Of a stretch of 64,000 bases of DNA, positions 49,323-57,628 are shown one piece after another. Under the pieces are notes generated by a model. It had not been told where the DNA came from and searched no databases. It was given only the letters and a program-made list of their open reading frames with translations. The stretch comes from an uncultured Jannaschia sp. (lineage in GTDB: Bacteria; Pseudomonadota; Alphaproteobacteria; Rhodobacterales; Rhodobacteraceae): positions 62,001 to 126,000 of the forward strand of contig CANLTZ010000012.1 of NCBI GenBank assembly GCA_947494145.1. Direction: 5' to 3'. Within the stretch, counting starts at the first letter, position 1, and each line of letters opens with the position of its first letter. The position numbers and the translations under genes were made by a program.

Positions 49323-51266
49323 ATGAGTGCCGAGTCCCAGAAGGCCCCTGCCACGCCCTTTTCGGAGCACCTCCCCGAGGGCACGGAGCTGTTGCTTGGG
49401 CAGTACCGGATCACGAAATACCTGAACTCCGGCGGGTTTGGCATCACCTATCTGGCGGTCGACAGCCTTGAGCGGACAGTGGTCGTCAAGGAATGTTTCC
49501 CCGGGGCGTTCTGCCGTCGCGACGGCCTTCTGGTTCAGGCCCGCACGCAACAGCATGTGGCCGAGCTTGAGGCTGTGGTGGGGCTGTTCCTGCGCGAGGC
49601 CCGCGCCTTGTCGAAGCTGCAACATCCCAACATCGTCGGCGTGCACCAGGTCTTCGAATTCAACAACACGGCCTATATGGCGCTCGACTTCATCGAGGGG
49701 CGTGACTTGCTCCAACTGGTGAATTCGCCAGGCCGATCTCTCACGCCACGACAGATACGCTCAATTCTCGAAAAGCTGCTCAGCGCAGTCGGTGCCGTGC
49801 ACGAGGCCGGGTTGCTGCACCGCGATATCTCGCCCGACAATGTCATTGTCACCGCCGACTACGACCCGATCATGATCGACTTCGGCGCGGCGCGTGATCA
49901 GGCAACGAAGGCGACGCAGGCCCTGTCTGCCCTTCGGGTGGTCAAGGACGGATATTCCCCGCAGGAATTCTATCTTGCAGGCAGCGGCCAGGGCCCTTTC
50001 AGCGATCTCTACTCGCTGGCGGCAACCTTCTATCACGTGATCACCGGCGAAGTGCCCCCAGACAGCCAGCGTCGCCTTTCGGCCCATGTGGCGGGCGATT
50101 CCGATCCATATATCCCCCTGCGCGAAAAGACCTCGGCCTACGATGTCGCGTTCTGTGACGCGCTCGACCGCGCAATGGCGATCCTGCCCAAGGACCGTAT
50201 CCAGAACGCCGAGACATGGCGCCGGATGATGAACGAAACGCCCGAGCCGAAGAAGCGGTCCTCGCTGATCAACCGCTCGGTGCCGATTGCCATCAGCAAG
50301 CCGCGCACCGGTTCCACCACGCCCGCCGCGTCGCGGCCCACCAAGCCTGTCGCCACCCCGACACCGAAACCTGCGCCCAAGGCCAAGGCCAAGGCGGCAT
50401 CGAAGCGCGGCAAGGCCCCACTGATGCTGGCAGGCGCCGCGCTCGCGATGGTGGCAGCGGGCGTGTTCTTTGCCCCACAACAGGACGAAACGGCCGCAGT
50501 GGCGGTCAATCCGGGTCCGACAGGCGTGGCCGACACGGCCATGGCGACCGCCGATGCGACAGCCACCGACGCCCCCCTAGCCGAACGCGGCGAACCAGTG
50601 GCGGATGCCGCCGCCGTTGCTTCGCCCGACCCATCGCCGCTTCCGGCGCTTGCACCTTTGCCATCGGACGCGCCCAACGCGCTGGATGATCTGCCCGGCG
50701 ATCTGGCCGACGGACGCGTGACGCTGAACTGGCATGTCACCGCGCCGTTCTCGGTCGATGCAGATGGCATCGTGACGGACGTGTCCGGCCCGCAAGCCGG
50801 GCCCATCGCGCCCGGCTGGCAAGTGACCGAGATCGGCGGCGTGCCGTTCGATCCCTCGGTCGAGTTGGATGTGGCGCTGCGCGCGGCCGCGCATTCCGAA
50901 GACGGCCGCAGTGCCACCATCCTTGTCGCGGCGACCTCCCCTGGCGATGCCGCCACCACGATCAGCCGGGTCGAGGCCCCGCTGACCTACAAGGCAAGCA
51001 TTGGCGCGGACCTCGAAGTCGAAACCAAGGCCCAACGCGACGGGTGGCAAAGCCATGTGGTCGCCGCGCCATCCACCAGCGCGCTGCGCGCGGGCGACGA
51101 AGTGGTGGCCATTGTGGGGACGGGTGACCGGCTCCAACGCGGGGACGCCATGGCGCGCGCCGCCGCTGACGGTGTCGAAGCCAATTCCAGTGCCCTGAAA
51201 GTCGCGGTGCGCCGTGACGGATTGATGTGGTCCGCCGATCTGCCGCTGCCTGCGGCCCAGGACTGA
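49323..51266 (+). CDS. Transmembrane Ser/Thr protein kinase with periplasmic PDZ-like repeats
   Basis: A 647-residue Hanks-type kinase. Kinase domain about 27-300: glycine loop NSGGFG (35-40), Lys56 (VVVKE), Glu92, HRDISPDN with Asp168, and DFG at 186-188, all intact. A Pro/Ala/Lys linker (310-360) leads to one membrane segment (363-382). The outside part (about 480-640) has two PDZ-like repeats (GWQVTEIGGVPFD and LRAGDEVVAIVG). It would phosphorylate cytoplasmic targets in response to a periplasmic or membrane cue. ATG 49323 is used; the frame is open further upstream without kinase features. First gene of a six-gene row with a PP2C phosphatase. Confidence 0.9.
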   Translation: MSAESQKAPATPFSEHLPEGTELLLGQYRITKYLNSGGFGITYLAVDSLERTVVVKECFPGAFCRRDGLLVQARTQQHVAELEAVVGLFLREARALSKLQHPNIVGVHQVFEFNNTAYMALDFIEGRDLLQLVNSPGRSLTPRQIRSILEKLLSAVGAVHEAGLLHRDISPDNVIVTADYDPIMIDFGAARDQATKATQALSALRVVKDGYSPQEFYLAGSGQGPFSDLYSLAATFYHVITGEVPPDSQRRLSAHVAGDSDPYIPLREKTSAYDVAFCDALDRAMAILPKDRIQNAETWRRMMNETPEPKKRSSLINRSVPIAISKPRTGSTTPAASRPTKPVATPTPKPAPKAKAKAASKRGKAPLMLAGAALAMVAAGVFFAPQQDETAAVAVNPGPTGVADTAMATADATATDAPLAERGEPVADAAAVASPDPSPLPALAPLPSDAPNALDDLPGDLADGRVTLNWHVTAPFSVDADGIVTDVSGPQAGPIAPGWQVTEIGGVPFDPSVELDVALRAAAHSEDGRSATILVAATSPGDAATTISRVEAPLTYKASIGADLEVETKAQRDGWQSHVVAAPSTSALRAGDEVVAIVGTGDRLQRGDAMARAAADGVEANSSALKVAVRRDGLMWSADLPLPAAQD

Positions 51267-51292
51267 CCAGACGAGACGACGGAGGACATTAG

Positions 51293-52264
51293 ATGCGCAG
51301 AACATCCGAGCCCCGCTTCGATGTGGCGACCGTGACCGATTGCGGCGCGCGTCCCTATCAGCAAGACGCACTCGTTGCGAACTTCTCCACCGGCGAAGAG
51401 ATCGGCATCGGCGTCCTGGCTGACGGGATGGGCGGGCATGATGGCGGCGATGTCGCCAGCGCGCTCGTCGTCGGCCGCGCCTTCGCCGAAATCCGCGCCG
51501 GTTTCGCCTCCGGGGCGACGGGCGCGGTCAAAGTCGGGCCGGTCTTGCGCGAAGCCGTCGATGTCGCCAACGACGCCGTCCGCACCCGTATCGAAGCCGA
51601 CCGGAACCTGCGTGGCATGGGCTCGACCCTGGTTGCCTGCCTGACCATCGGGCCGGACCTGCACTGGGTCTCGGTCGGAGATTCGCCGCTCTACCTCGTG
51701 CGCGATGGCTTGCTCGAACAACTCAACGAAGATCATTCGATGCGCCCCCAAATCGAAGCGATGGCCGCCACGGGCATGATCGACGCGGAACTGGCGCGGA
51801 ACCACCCGGACCGCAATCAACTGCTGTCCGCGATCTGCGGACGCGCAATCGACCATGTGGATTGCCGGGACACCCCCTTCGCGTTGCGCCTGGGCGACGT
51901 CGTGATCGCCGCCAGCGACGGGCTCCAAACACTGAGTGACGATGAAATCCGCCGGATCGTGGCAAGCAACCGCCAGGCCTGCGCGACCGACATCGCCCAG
52001 GCGCTGATGCAGGCGGTCAAGAAAGTCGCGCTGCCCGATCAGGACAATGTCGCGATCATGGCCATCAAGGTCCTGTCCGATCGCCCTTTGCGCACGTCTG
52101 AGCCCCTGCCGCGCGCAGAGATGATTGCGCCTGCGCCCGCGGCAGAAGAACCCGCCGTCTTCGACGCAGTTCCCATCGACGATGCGCCCAAGCCCCCTGA
52201 CGCGGCACCGGCAGAAAGCCTTGAACGCGCCCCCGACGACCTAGAGCGGGCGCTCGCGCTTTGA
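51293..52264 (+). CDS. PP2C-family Ser/Thr phosphatase
   Basis: A 323-residue PPM phosphatase, residues 8-245. Metal-binding motifs are visible: RPYQQDA, GVLADGMGGHDGGDVAS, LHWVSVGDSPLYLVRDG, GDVVIAASDGLQTLSD and the final DNVAIMAI. A Pro/Glu/Asp-rich, probably disordered tail follows (250-323). It should reverse the phosphorylation made by the kinase encoded 26 bases upstream. GGAGGA precedes the start. The pairing of a Hanks kinase with a PP2C enzyme is common; the pairing with a BLUF gene downstream is not. Confidence 0.92.
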   Translation: MRRTSEPRFDVATVTDCGARPYQQDALVANFSTGEEIGIGVLADGMGGHDGGDVASALVVGRAFAEIRAGFASGATGAVKVGPVLREAVDVANDAVRTRIEADRNLRGMGSTLVACLTIGPDLHWVSVGDSPLYLVRDGLLEQLNEDHSMRPQIEAMAATGMIDAELARNHPDRNQLLSAICGRAIDHVDCRDTPFALRLGDVVIAASDGLQTLSDDEIRRIVASNRQACATDIAQALMQAVKKVALPDQDNVAIMAIKVLSDRPLRTSEPLPRAEMIAPAPAAEEPAVFDAVPIDDAPKPPDAAPAESLERAPDDLERALAL

Positions 52265-52313
52265 TCGCGCCCGTCCGAAACCCTCAGATCCAACCCATGA
52301 GCAGGATAGCCGA

Positions 52314-52526
52314 ATGATTGTCTACTCCCACCGCTTCTCCAGCGTCCTTCAACAGCTGGTGGTCGAGCTTGGTCTCGACCTCATCCTTTCTGACGGGACT
52401 TCACCGGTCAGCCTGAAGGAAAACGAGATGATGCTGCACGACGTGGCCAACGGCCTCGGCATTGACGTCAAGAAGCTGGCCGCCGCCGATGGCAGCGTCC
52501 TGTTCAAGTTCCAGCGTCGGGCCTGA
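52314..52526 (+). CDS. Small unrecognised protein in the kinase-BLUF row
   Basis: A 70-residue protein, predicted alpha/beta and acidic (LQQLVVELGLDLILSDGTSP, MMLHDVANGLGIDVKKLAAA). No membrane segment, no family recognised. It lies 50 bases after the phosphatase gene; its TGA overlaps the next ATG (TGATG). The position suggests an adaptor or substrate of the kinase-phosphatase pair, which is inference. Confidence 0.6.
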   Translation: MIVYSHRFSSVLQQLVVELGLDLILSDGTSPVSLKENEMMLHDVANGLGIDVKKLAAADGSVLFKFQRRA

Positions 52527-53143
52527 TGACAGCGAAGCCACAGATATCGGACGGTGCAGGCACAGGCGCACGGGTCGGCGTCCCGCTCGCGCGGGCGCAA
52601 CGGCTTGCCGCACGATCCACGACGCCGCAGGGAAAGCCACGGCTTCCCGCGATACTCATCGGGGTCGCGTTCACGGGTCTTGTGGCTGCCGGCATTTTCG
52701 CGCCAAGGCACGCCTCGGACCCGTCCGTCCCCGCCGATGGTCTGGTGGCTGTGGCGGACACCGCGCTCGCATCGTCGGAGTTCGCGGACCTGCCGCCGCT
52801 CGCCGCGCCGCAGCCCACCTCCCGCGCCCGCTTCGTCCCCTGCGTGGGCCGGATCGAAAATCAACTCAGGGTGCTGGCCGGGCCGACCGCGTCGCCGGAC
52901 GGCGGGACCGAACCTTCGGACCAATTGTCGTCCCTCGTCCAAAGCACACTGGATTGCCGCGAGGCCGGGCTTGAAATCCAAGGCAGCCTTGAACTCGTCA
53001 CCGCAGGGATCGCCGACCTCCGCGTGAGGTGGGACCGTGACACCAGCCGATTGTACTTGAGCGTCATCGATCCGCGCGAAGCCGCGGAAACACAAGCCGC
53101 CTTTGCCGAAGACGGATTGCCGGTCACGTTCGTCGTTCACTAG
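52526..53143 (+). CDS. Unrecognised single-pass membrane protein in the kinase-BLUF row
   Basis: A 205-residue protein. A basic, Ser/Thr-containing N-terminus of about 38 residues precedes a membrane segment (LPAILIGVAFTGLVAAGIFA, residues 40-59), then a Pro/Ala linker and a folded periplasmic domain (about 100-205, CVGRIENQLRVLAG to LPVTFVVH) with two cysteines. The cytoplasmic tail could be a kinase target. Family unknown. It overlaps the previous gene by one base. Confidence 0.6.
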   Translation: MTAKPQISDGAGTGARVGVPLARAQRLAARSTTPQGKPRLPAILIGVAFTGLVAAGIFAPRHASDPSVPADGLVAVADTALASSEFADLPPLAAPQPTSRARFVPCVGRIENQLRVLAGPTASPDGGTEPSDQLSSLVQSTLDCREAGLEIQGSLELVTAGIADLRVRWDRDTSRLYLSVIDPREAAETQAAFAEDGLPVTFVVH

Positions 53144-53157
53144 AGAAAGGTTACAGA

Positions 53158-53580
53158 ATGGATTTTCCCGAATATCTGAAGTCCGCCTCGGACTGGGTCG
53201 CTGCGGCAGGCCCCATGCTTTCCTCTGCACGCGACTGGTCCGTCGAGGCTAGCAGCTGGCTGCTGGCAGTCGATCTGCCCGTGCCGGATATCGCCCTTGT
53301 GGGTGCCTTCGCCTTGGCTGTCGCGGCGACGACCTTGTCGCAGCGTGGCCGCAACCAAGCCGCACAAGGCGAAGTCGAAGACCTGTACCGCGCCGAATTG
53401 CTGACCGCGAACCGCCGCGCCCAGCAAGCGCGGGGCGAATTGCGCCAGGCCAAACAGGCCATCGAGCGTGAACGCCAGAAGCGCCGGCGGGAGGCCGCGG
53501 GCTCCAAACCCCATGCCCGCCTCAAGAACCGTCCTATCCAAATGCGTCGACCCGACGACCGGATCGCCGCGACAGCCTAG
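53158..53580 (+). CDS. Membrane-anchored coiled-coil protein in the kinase-BLUF row
   Basis: A 140-residue protein. A hydrophobic segment (VPDIALVGAFALAVAATTL, about residues 41-60) is followed by a long charged helix of coiled-coil type (EVEDLYRAELLTANRRAQQA to QAIERERQKRRREAAG, 70-115) and a basic tail. Not recognised. AGAAAGG precedes the ATG. A scaffold role under the membrane would fit. Confidence 0.58.
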   Translation: MDFPEYLKSASDWVAAAGPMLSSARDWSVEASSWLLAVDLPVPDIALVGAFALAVAATTLSQRGRNQAAQGEVEDLYRAELLTANRRAQQARGELRQAKQAIERERQKRRREAAGSKPHARLKNRPIQMRRPDDRIAATA

Positions 53581-53626
53581 TCACCGACCCTTCCCATTCC
53601 TCAAATCTCAGATCGGATAAAGACCC

Positions 53627-54040
53627 ATGAACCTCACCCGTCTCGTCTATTACAGTCAACGCAACCCGTCGCTGTCGCTCAACATGGATGAGCTGCTCGC
53701 CGTCTGTCAGCGCAATAATGGCCCGATGAACGTCACCGGCATCCTGCATTACAATGGCAACTATTTCCTGCAGGTCCTCGAAGGCGGTCGGGCCGAAGTC
53801 AGCGCGATCTATCACCGCATTGCCGCAGATCCCCGCCACATCAACATCATCCTGATCTCTTGCCAGGACGTGCGCGAACGGATCTTCCCCACCTGGTCGA
53901 TGGGCCTGCATGAAGGCATGGACGAGGAAACGAAGAGCATCTTCCTGCGGTACTTCCCGTCCAACAACGTCAACCCCGAGGCCGTGAGCACGGATAGTCT
54001 CCTGGATTTCCTCCAGGATGTGTCCTCCGAGCTTACCTAA
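53627..54040 (+). CDS. BLUF-domain blue-light sensor
   Basis: A 137-residue short BLUF protein. The flavin-site residues are all present: Tyr8 (RLVYYS), Asn35 (NVTGIL), Gln49 (FLQVLEGG) and Trp90/Met92 (PTWSMG). In BLUF proteins blue light rearranges the Tyr-Gln-flavin hydrogen bonds and changes the C-terminal helices, here residues 105-137 (EAVSTDSLLDFLQDVSSEL). There is no output domain, so it must act through a partner. It is the last gene in the kinase-phosphatase row, 46 bases after the coiled-coil gene, and is followed by two hairpins. Confidence 0.93.
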   Translation: MNLTRLVYYSQRNPSLSLNMDELLAVCQRNNGPMNVTGILHYNGNYFLQVLEGGRAEVSAIYHRIAADPRHINIILISCQDVRERIFPTWSMGLHEGMDEETKSIFLRYFPSNNVNPEAVSTDSLLDFLQDVSSELT

Positions 54041-54060
54041 ACCGGTGGCCAGCGTGATTG

Positions 54061-54086
54061 CCCGCGTTCCGCTTGTGGAACGCGGG
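54061..54086 (+). terminator. Ten-pair hairpin after the BLUF gene
   Basis: CCCGCGTTCC (54061-54070) and GGAACGCGGG (54077-54086) pair perfectly over the loop GCTTGT, 20 bases after the BLUF stop. No T run follows, but position and strength favour a 3' end or termination role. Confidence 0.65.
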
Positions 54087-54131
54087 GCTGATCCCAATGC
54101 CGAGGGGGGTGTCTTTGCGATGCGGTCTGGA

Positions 54132-54180
54132 CGGGTGTCGCACCTGCTGGCTCAACGCCTTCGCAGGTCGACGACACCCG
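54132..54180. other. Second long stem-loop between BLUF and LacI genes
   Basis: CGGGTGTCG (54132-54140) pairs with CGACACCCG (54172-54180), and inside it ACCTGC (54142-54147) pairs with GCAGGT (54163-54168): 15 pairs with a one-base and a three-base bulge, 15-base loop. It could terminate the opposing LacI transcript or be part of a small structured RNA. Confidence 0.5.
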
Positions 54181-54280
54181 CGCCATGGCGGTGGCCATCG
54201 TCAGGTTTGGGCAGGTCAGCGCGGGCACTCTGCCCTCCCGCGCCGCAACGGCGCCGTGAGTTGGCCTGGCGCAATGCGGG

Positions 54281-55300
54281 CTATGTCCACAGATGCGAGG
54301 CGCGCAGCAACGGCGTTGGCCGGATCTCGTGATGCTCAAAATCGCCCGTTTCGCTGCTGTCTCGGAAAAGACGGCGGATCACCACTTGGCTCAGCAGGTG
54401 GGCCACGCGCGCATCCTCGGTCGAAAACGTCGAAAGCGGGGGGGCGGTATGTTCGGACCCCGGAAAGTTCTGCCCACCGAAAACCGTCAGGTCGCGCCCC
54501 ACAATCAAGCCTGCCGCGGCAGCGGCGCGGTAGACACCGAAAGCCAGCGAATCCTGGATGCACGCAAAGGCGGGCCGGTCACGTCCGGCCAGGATGCGCG
54601 CGGCCACATCTGTGCCCGCCGCCTCGGTCATTTCCACCCGCCAGACCTTGGGCCCCGGCGCGCCTGACCGGGCGGCTTCTTCCACCGCGCCAGCCACGTA
54701 ATTGTCGGCGAAGTTCAGACCCTCCGGCGCGCTCAGGACATGCAGGCCCCCGGCCGTCACGGGCTTGAGCGTGCTGACGGCAAGGCGGCCCGCCTGGGTA
54801 TAGTCGATCTCCACCGTTGGGTGTCGATGGGACCAATCCGTCTTGCCGAAGGTGACGAAGGGAAAGCCGTGATCCAGCAGGAACTTGACGCGCGGGTCGG
54901 CCTTGCGCGTGCGGCCCAGCACAAGGGCATCGGCCAGGCGTTCCTCCACGATCTGGCGCACGATATCGACTTCTTCGTCGCGGGCGCGGGCGGCAAAGAC
55001 GGCCAGGTTCAGGCCCTTGTCGCGCAGGTGCTGGTCGAGGGTGGATAGTAATTCAAGAAAGATCGGAGAGGCGAAACGCTGTTGCGGCGGCGACAGCAGC
55101 ACGGCCACGCGCCCCGTCTTGCCCCCGCGCAGGGCGCGGGCGGCGGCATTGGGGCGATAGCCGTAGCGATCCGCCAGGTCGCGCACGGCCACCCGTGTCT
55201 CGGCCCGCACCCGCGGGTCACCACGCAGCGCGCGGGACACGGTGGACACATCCACCCCCAACTCCACCGCCAGCGTTTTCAATCCGATCCGTTTCTGCAT
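54281..55300 (-). CDS. LacI-family transcriptional regulator of the glycoside cluster
   Basis: A 339-residue LacI/GalR protein. The helix-turn-helix is residues 5-27 (IGLKTLAVELGVDVSTVSRA) with the hinge helix after NAAARALRGGKTG. The periplasmic-binding-like domain follows (VAVLLSPPQQRFASPIFLEL to SHLWT). It is divergent from the GH31-ABC transporter operon, and a perfect LacI-type operator lies 58 bases upstream of its start. It should repress the operon until a specific oligosaccharide binds. Confidence 0.92.
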   Translation of the reverse strand: MQKRIGLKTLAVELGVDVSTVSRALRGDPRVRAETRVAVRDLADRYGYRPNAAARALRGGKTGRVAVLLSPPQQRFASPIFLELLSTLDQHLRDKGLNLAVFAARARDEEVDIVRQIVEERLADALVLGRTRKADPRVKFLLDHGFPFVTFGKTDWSHRHPTVEIDYTQAGRLAVSTLKPVTAGGLHVLSAPEGLNFADNYVAGAVEEAARSGAPGPKVWRVEMTEAAGTDVAARILAGRDRPAFACIQDSLAFGVYRAAAAAGLIVGRDLTVFGGQNFPGSEHTAPPLSTFSTEDARVAHLLSQVVIRRLFRDSSETGDFEHHEIRPTPLLRASHLWT

Positions 55301-55357
55301 GGGTTCCAGGCCAAGCGATTACCAAGACGGGACCTGCCACAGCGCCAGTGCCGCGCC

Positions 55358-55375
55358 AATACAAACGTTTGTATT
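55358..55375. promoter_or_regulatory. Perfect 18-bp LacI-type operator
   Basis: AATACAAACGTTTGTATT is identical on both strands, with the central CG typical of LacI/GalR sites. It lies between the divergent lacI-like gene (start 55300) and the GH31 gene (55489), so one site can govern both. A TTGACC at 55374 may be a -35 box toward the GH31 gene. Confidence 0.8.
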
Positions 55376-55488
55376 GACCCACATGCCGGAATCAGCGTCC
55401 ATTCGAACCATGGGCTTAGGGCTGGGGGATATGATCGGACGAATGGCGGCACGGCTGGCCTCGGAAGTGCGGCGTTAGGGTGGCTGGG

Positions 55489-57570
55489 ATGGGAGCGTTC
55501 TCTCAAACCGATGGCGGGCTCGAATGCCGCTTCATGGGCGAGGTGCTGCGCATCGCGCCCTGGGGCGACGACGCGCTGCGGGTGCGCGCCCGGCCCGGAA
55601 CGGCGCTGGTGCCCGGCCCCGTGGACGCGCTTCTGCCCGTGCAGGACCAGACCGCCCGGATCGAGATCGGGGAAGATCGCGCCAGCATCACGCGCGGGCG
55701 CCTGCGCGCCGAAATCACGCTGACGACCCGCTACGGCGCAGACATCAAACGCGAGGCGGTGATCCGCTTCCTGCGCGCCGATACCGGGGCCGAGCTTCTG
55801 GCCGAGACGCGCAGCCATTTCGCCGGACCCCGAACGCGCAACTTCAAGGCCATCGCTTCCGGCTCCTGGCGGTTGGAACAGCAATTCGCGGCCTATGAGG
55901 GCGAAAGCCTGTGGGGCATGGGCCAGCCGCAGCATGGCTGCATGGACCTCAAGGGCGTGTCCACCACGCTGTTGCAGCAGAATGCCCATGCGGTCGTCCC
56001 CTTTGTCATCTCGTCGCGCGGCTATGGCCTCTTGTGGAACAACCCGGCGGTGGGCCGGGCCGAATTCGCGCGCAACGTCACCCGCTGGACGGCCGAGGCG
56101 ACGGGGGGCCTGGATTATTGGGTCACCGCAGGCGACACCCCCGCCCAGATCGTGCGCGCCTATGTGGGCGCGACGGGGCGGTCACCTGATGTGCCCGACT
56201 GGGTGCTGGGCTTCTGGCAATGCAAATTGCGCTACCGCACACAGGACGAATTGCTGGGCATCGCACGGGACTACAAGCGCCGGGGCCTGCCGCTTTCCTG
56301 CATCGTCATCGACTTCTTCGCCTGGACGCGCCAGGGCGAATGGAAGTTCGATCCCGCCGACTGGCCCGACCCAAAGGCCATGGTGCAGGAATTGCGCGAC
56401 ATGGGCGTGGAACTGATGGTGTCCATCTGGCCCACCGTTTCGGCGTCGTCCGAACACTACAAGACCATGACCGAACGGGGCCTGCTTCTGACAACCGAAC
56501 GGGGCATCCCGGCGGTCATCCCCTTCCCAGACAAGGACCCGTTCGGGCCCGGCTTCTTCACCTATTACGACGCCTTCAACCCCGAGGCGCGCGCCTTCCA
56601 CTGGGACATCGTCAAGCGCAACTATCTTGGCCACGGCATCCGCCATTTCTGGTTGGATGCCTGTGAGCCGGAGATGCGCCCAGCCCATCCCGAAAACGTC
56701 CGCACCGCCCTGGGCAATGGGGCCGAGATGCTATGCGCTTATCCGCTGCTCCATGAAGGGGCTTACCGCGAAGGTCTGGCACAGGCGGGGGCAGGCGACG
56801 GCGTGCTTCTCTGCCGGTCCGCCTGGGCCGGGTCGCAGCGCCATGGCGTGATCCTATGGTCGGGCGATGTCTGGTCCGATTGGGATTGGTTCCGCGCGCA
56901 GATACCGGCGGGTCTGCATGCGGGCATGGCTGGCCTGGGCTGGTGGACCACAGATATCGGTGGCTTCTACGATGGCCATGGCGGGTCCGACGCCTTTCGC
57001 GAATTGCTGGTGCGCTGGTTCGAATTCGGGGTGTTTTCCCCCATCTGCCGCCTGCACGGCTTTCGCGTGCCCGATGACGTCCCGCCGCCCGCGCCGGGGC
57101 AGCCGGTCAGCTACGGGCAGGACACATTCAACATCTTCACCAATAGCGGCGGCTCCAACGAGGTTTGGAGCTTCGGGAAAACCGTCGAAGACGTCCTGGT
57201 GCACTTGCTGGCCCTGCGGGAACGTCTGCGGCCCTATCTCGAAGCCGCGTTTCGCCACTATGCCCAGACGGGCGACCCGGTCATGGCGCCGCTCTTCTAC
57301 CACTTCCCCGACCAGCCCGCATTGCATGACCGCGCCGATGCCTACATGCTCGGCCCCGACCTTCTCGTCGCGCCCGTGTTGCAGCCCGGGGCGACCGGCA
57401 GACATGTCGCGCTGCCCGAGGGGGAAGATTGGGTCCATGCCTGGACCGGCACCGCCCATACCGGCGGCACATCGCCCGAAATCGATGCGCCCTGGGGCCA
57501 GATACCCGTCTTCCTGCGCGCCGCGCGGGCAAAGGCCCTGGCCCCGCTCTTTGAAACAGCGGCGACGTAG
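55489..57570 (+). CDS. GH31 alpha-glycosidase (first copy)
   Basis: A 693-residue family 31 glycosidase. N-terminal beta-sandwich (1-220), then the catalytic barrel with GFWQCKLRYRTQDELLGIAR, IVIDFFAWTRQGEWKFD, the nucleophile Asp390 in FWLDACEPE and the acid/base Asp460 in WSGDVWSDW. RSAWAGSQRHG between them is the usual GH31 block. No signal peptide, so it acts on imported sugars. The WLDACEPE form fits alpha-xylosidases and alpha-glucosidases acting on short oligosaccharides; linkage is not decided. ATG 55489 is chosen over GTG 55480 because GGGTGG lies at a proper distance. Confidence 0.9.
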   Translation: MGAFSQTDGGLECRFMGEVLRIAPWGDDALRVRARPGTALVPGPVDALLPVQDQTARIEIGEDRASITRGRLRAEITLTTRYGADIKREAVIRFLRADTGAELLAETRSHFAGPRTRNFKAIASGSWRLEQQFAAYEGESLWGMGQPQHGCMDLKGVSTTLLQQNAHAVVPFVISSRGYGLLWNNPAVGRAEFARNVTRWTAEATGGLDYWVTAGDTPAQIVRAYVGATGRSPDVPDWVLGFWQCKLRYRTQDELLGIARDYKRRGLPLSCIVIDFFAWTRQGEWKFDPADWPDPKAMVQELRDMGVELMVSIWPTVSASSEHYKTMTERGLLLTTERGIPAVIPFPDKDPFGPGFFTYYDAFNPEARAFHWDIVKRNYLGHGIRHFWLDACEPEMRPAHPENVRTALGNGAEMLCAYPLLHEGAYREGLAQAGAGDGVLLCRSAWAGSQRHGVILWSGDVWSDWDWFRAQIPAGLHAGMAGLGWWTTDIGGFYDGHGGSDAFRELLVRWFEFGVFSPICRLHGFRVPDDVPPPAPGQPVSYGQDTFNIFTNSGGSNEVWSFGKTVEDVLVHLLALRERLRPYLEAAFRHYAQTGDPVMAPLFYHFPDQPALHDRADAYMLGPDLLVAPVLQPGATGRHVALPEGEDWVHAWTGTAHTGGTSPEIDAPWGQIPVFLRAARAKALAPLFETAAT

Positions 57571-57628
57571 ACGACCATAAGGCCTGACGGACGAGCAGGC
57601 GCTGCAATGACAACAAGGAGGACCCTAT

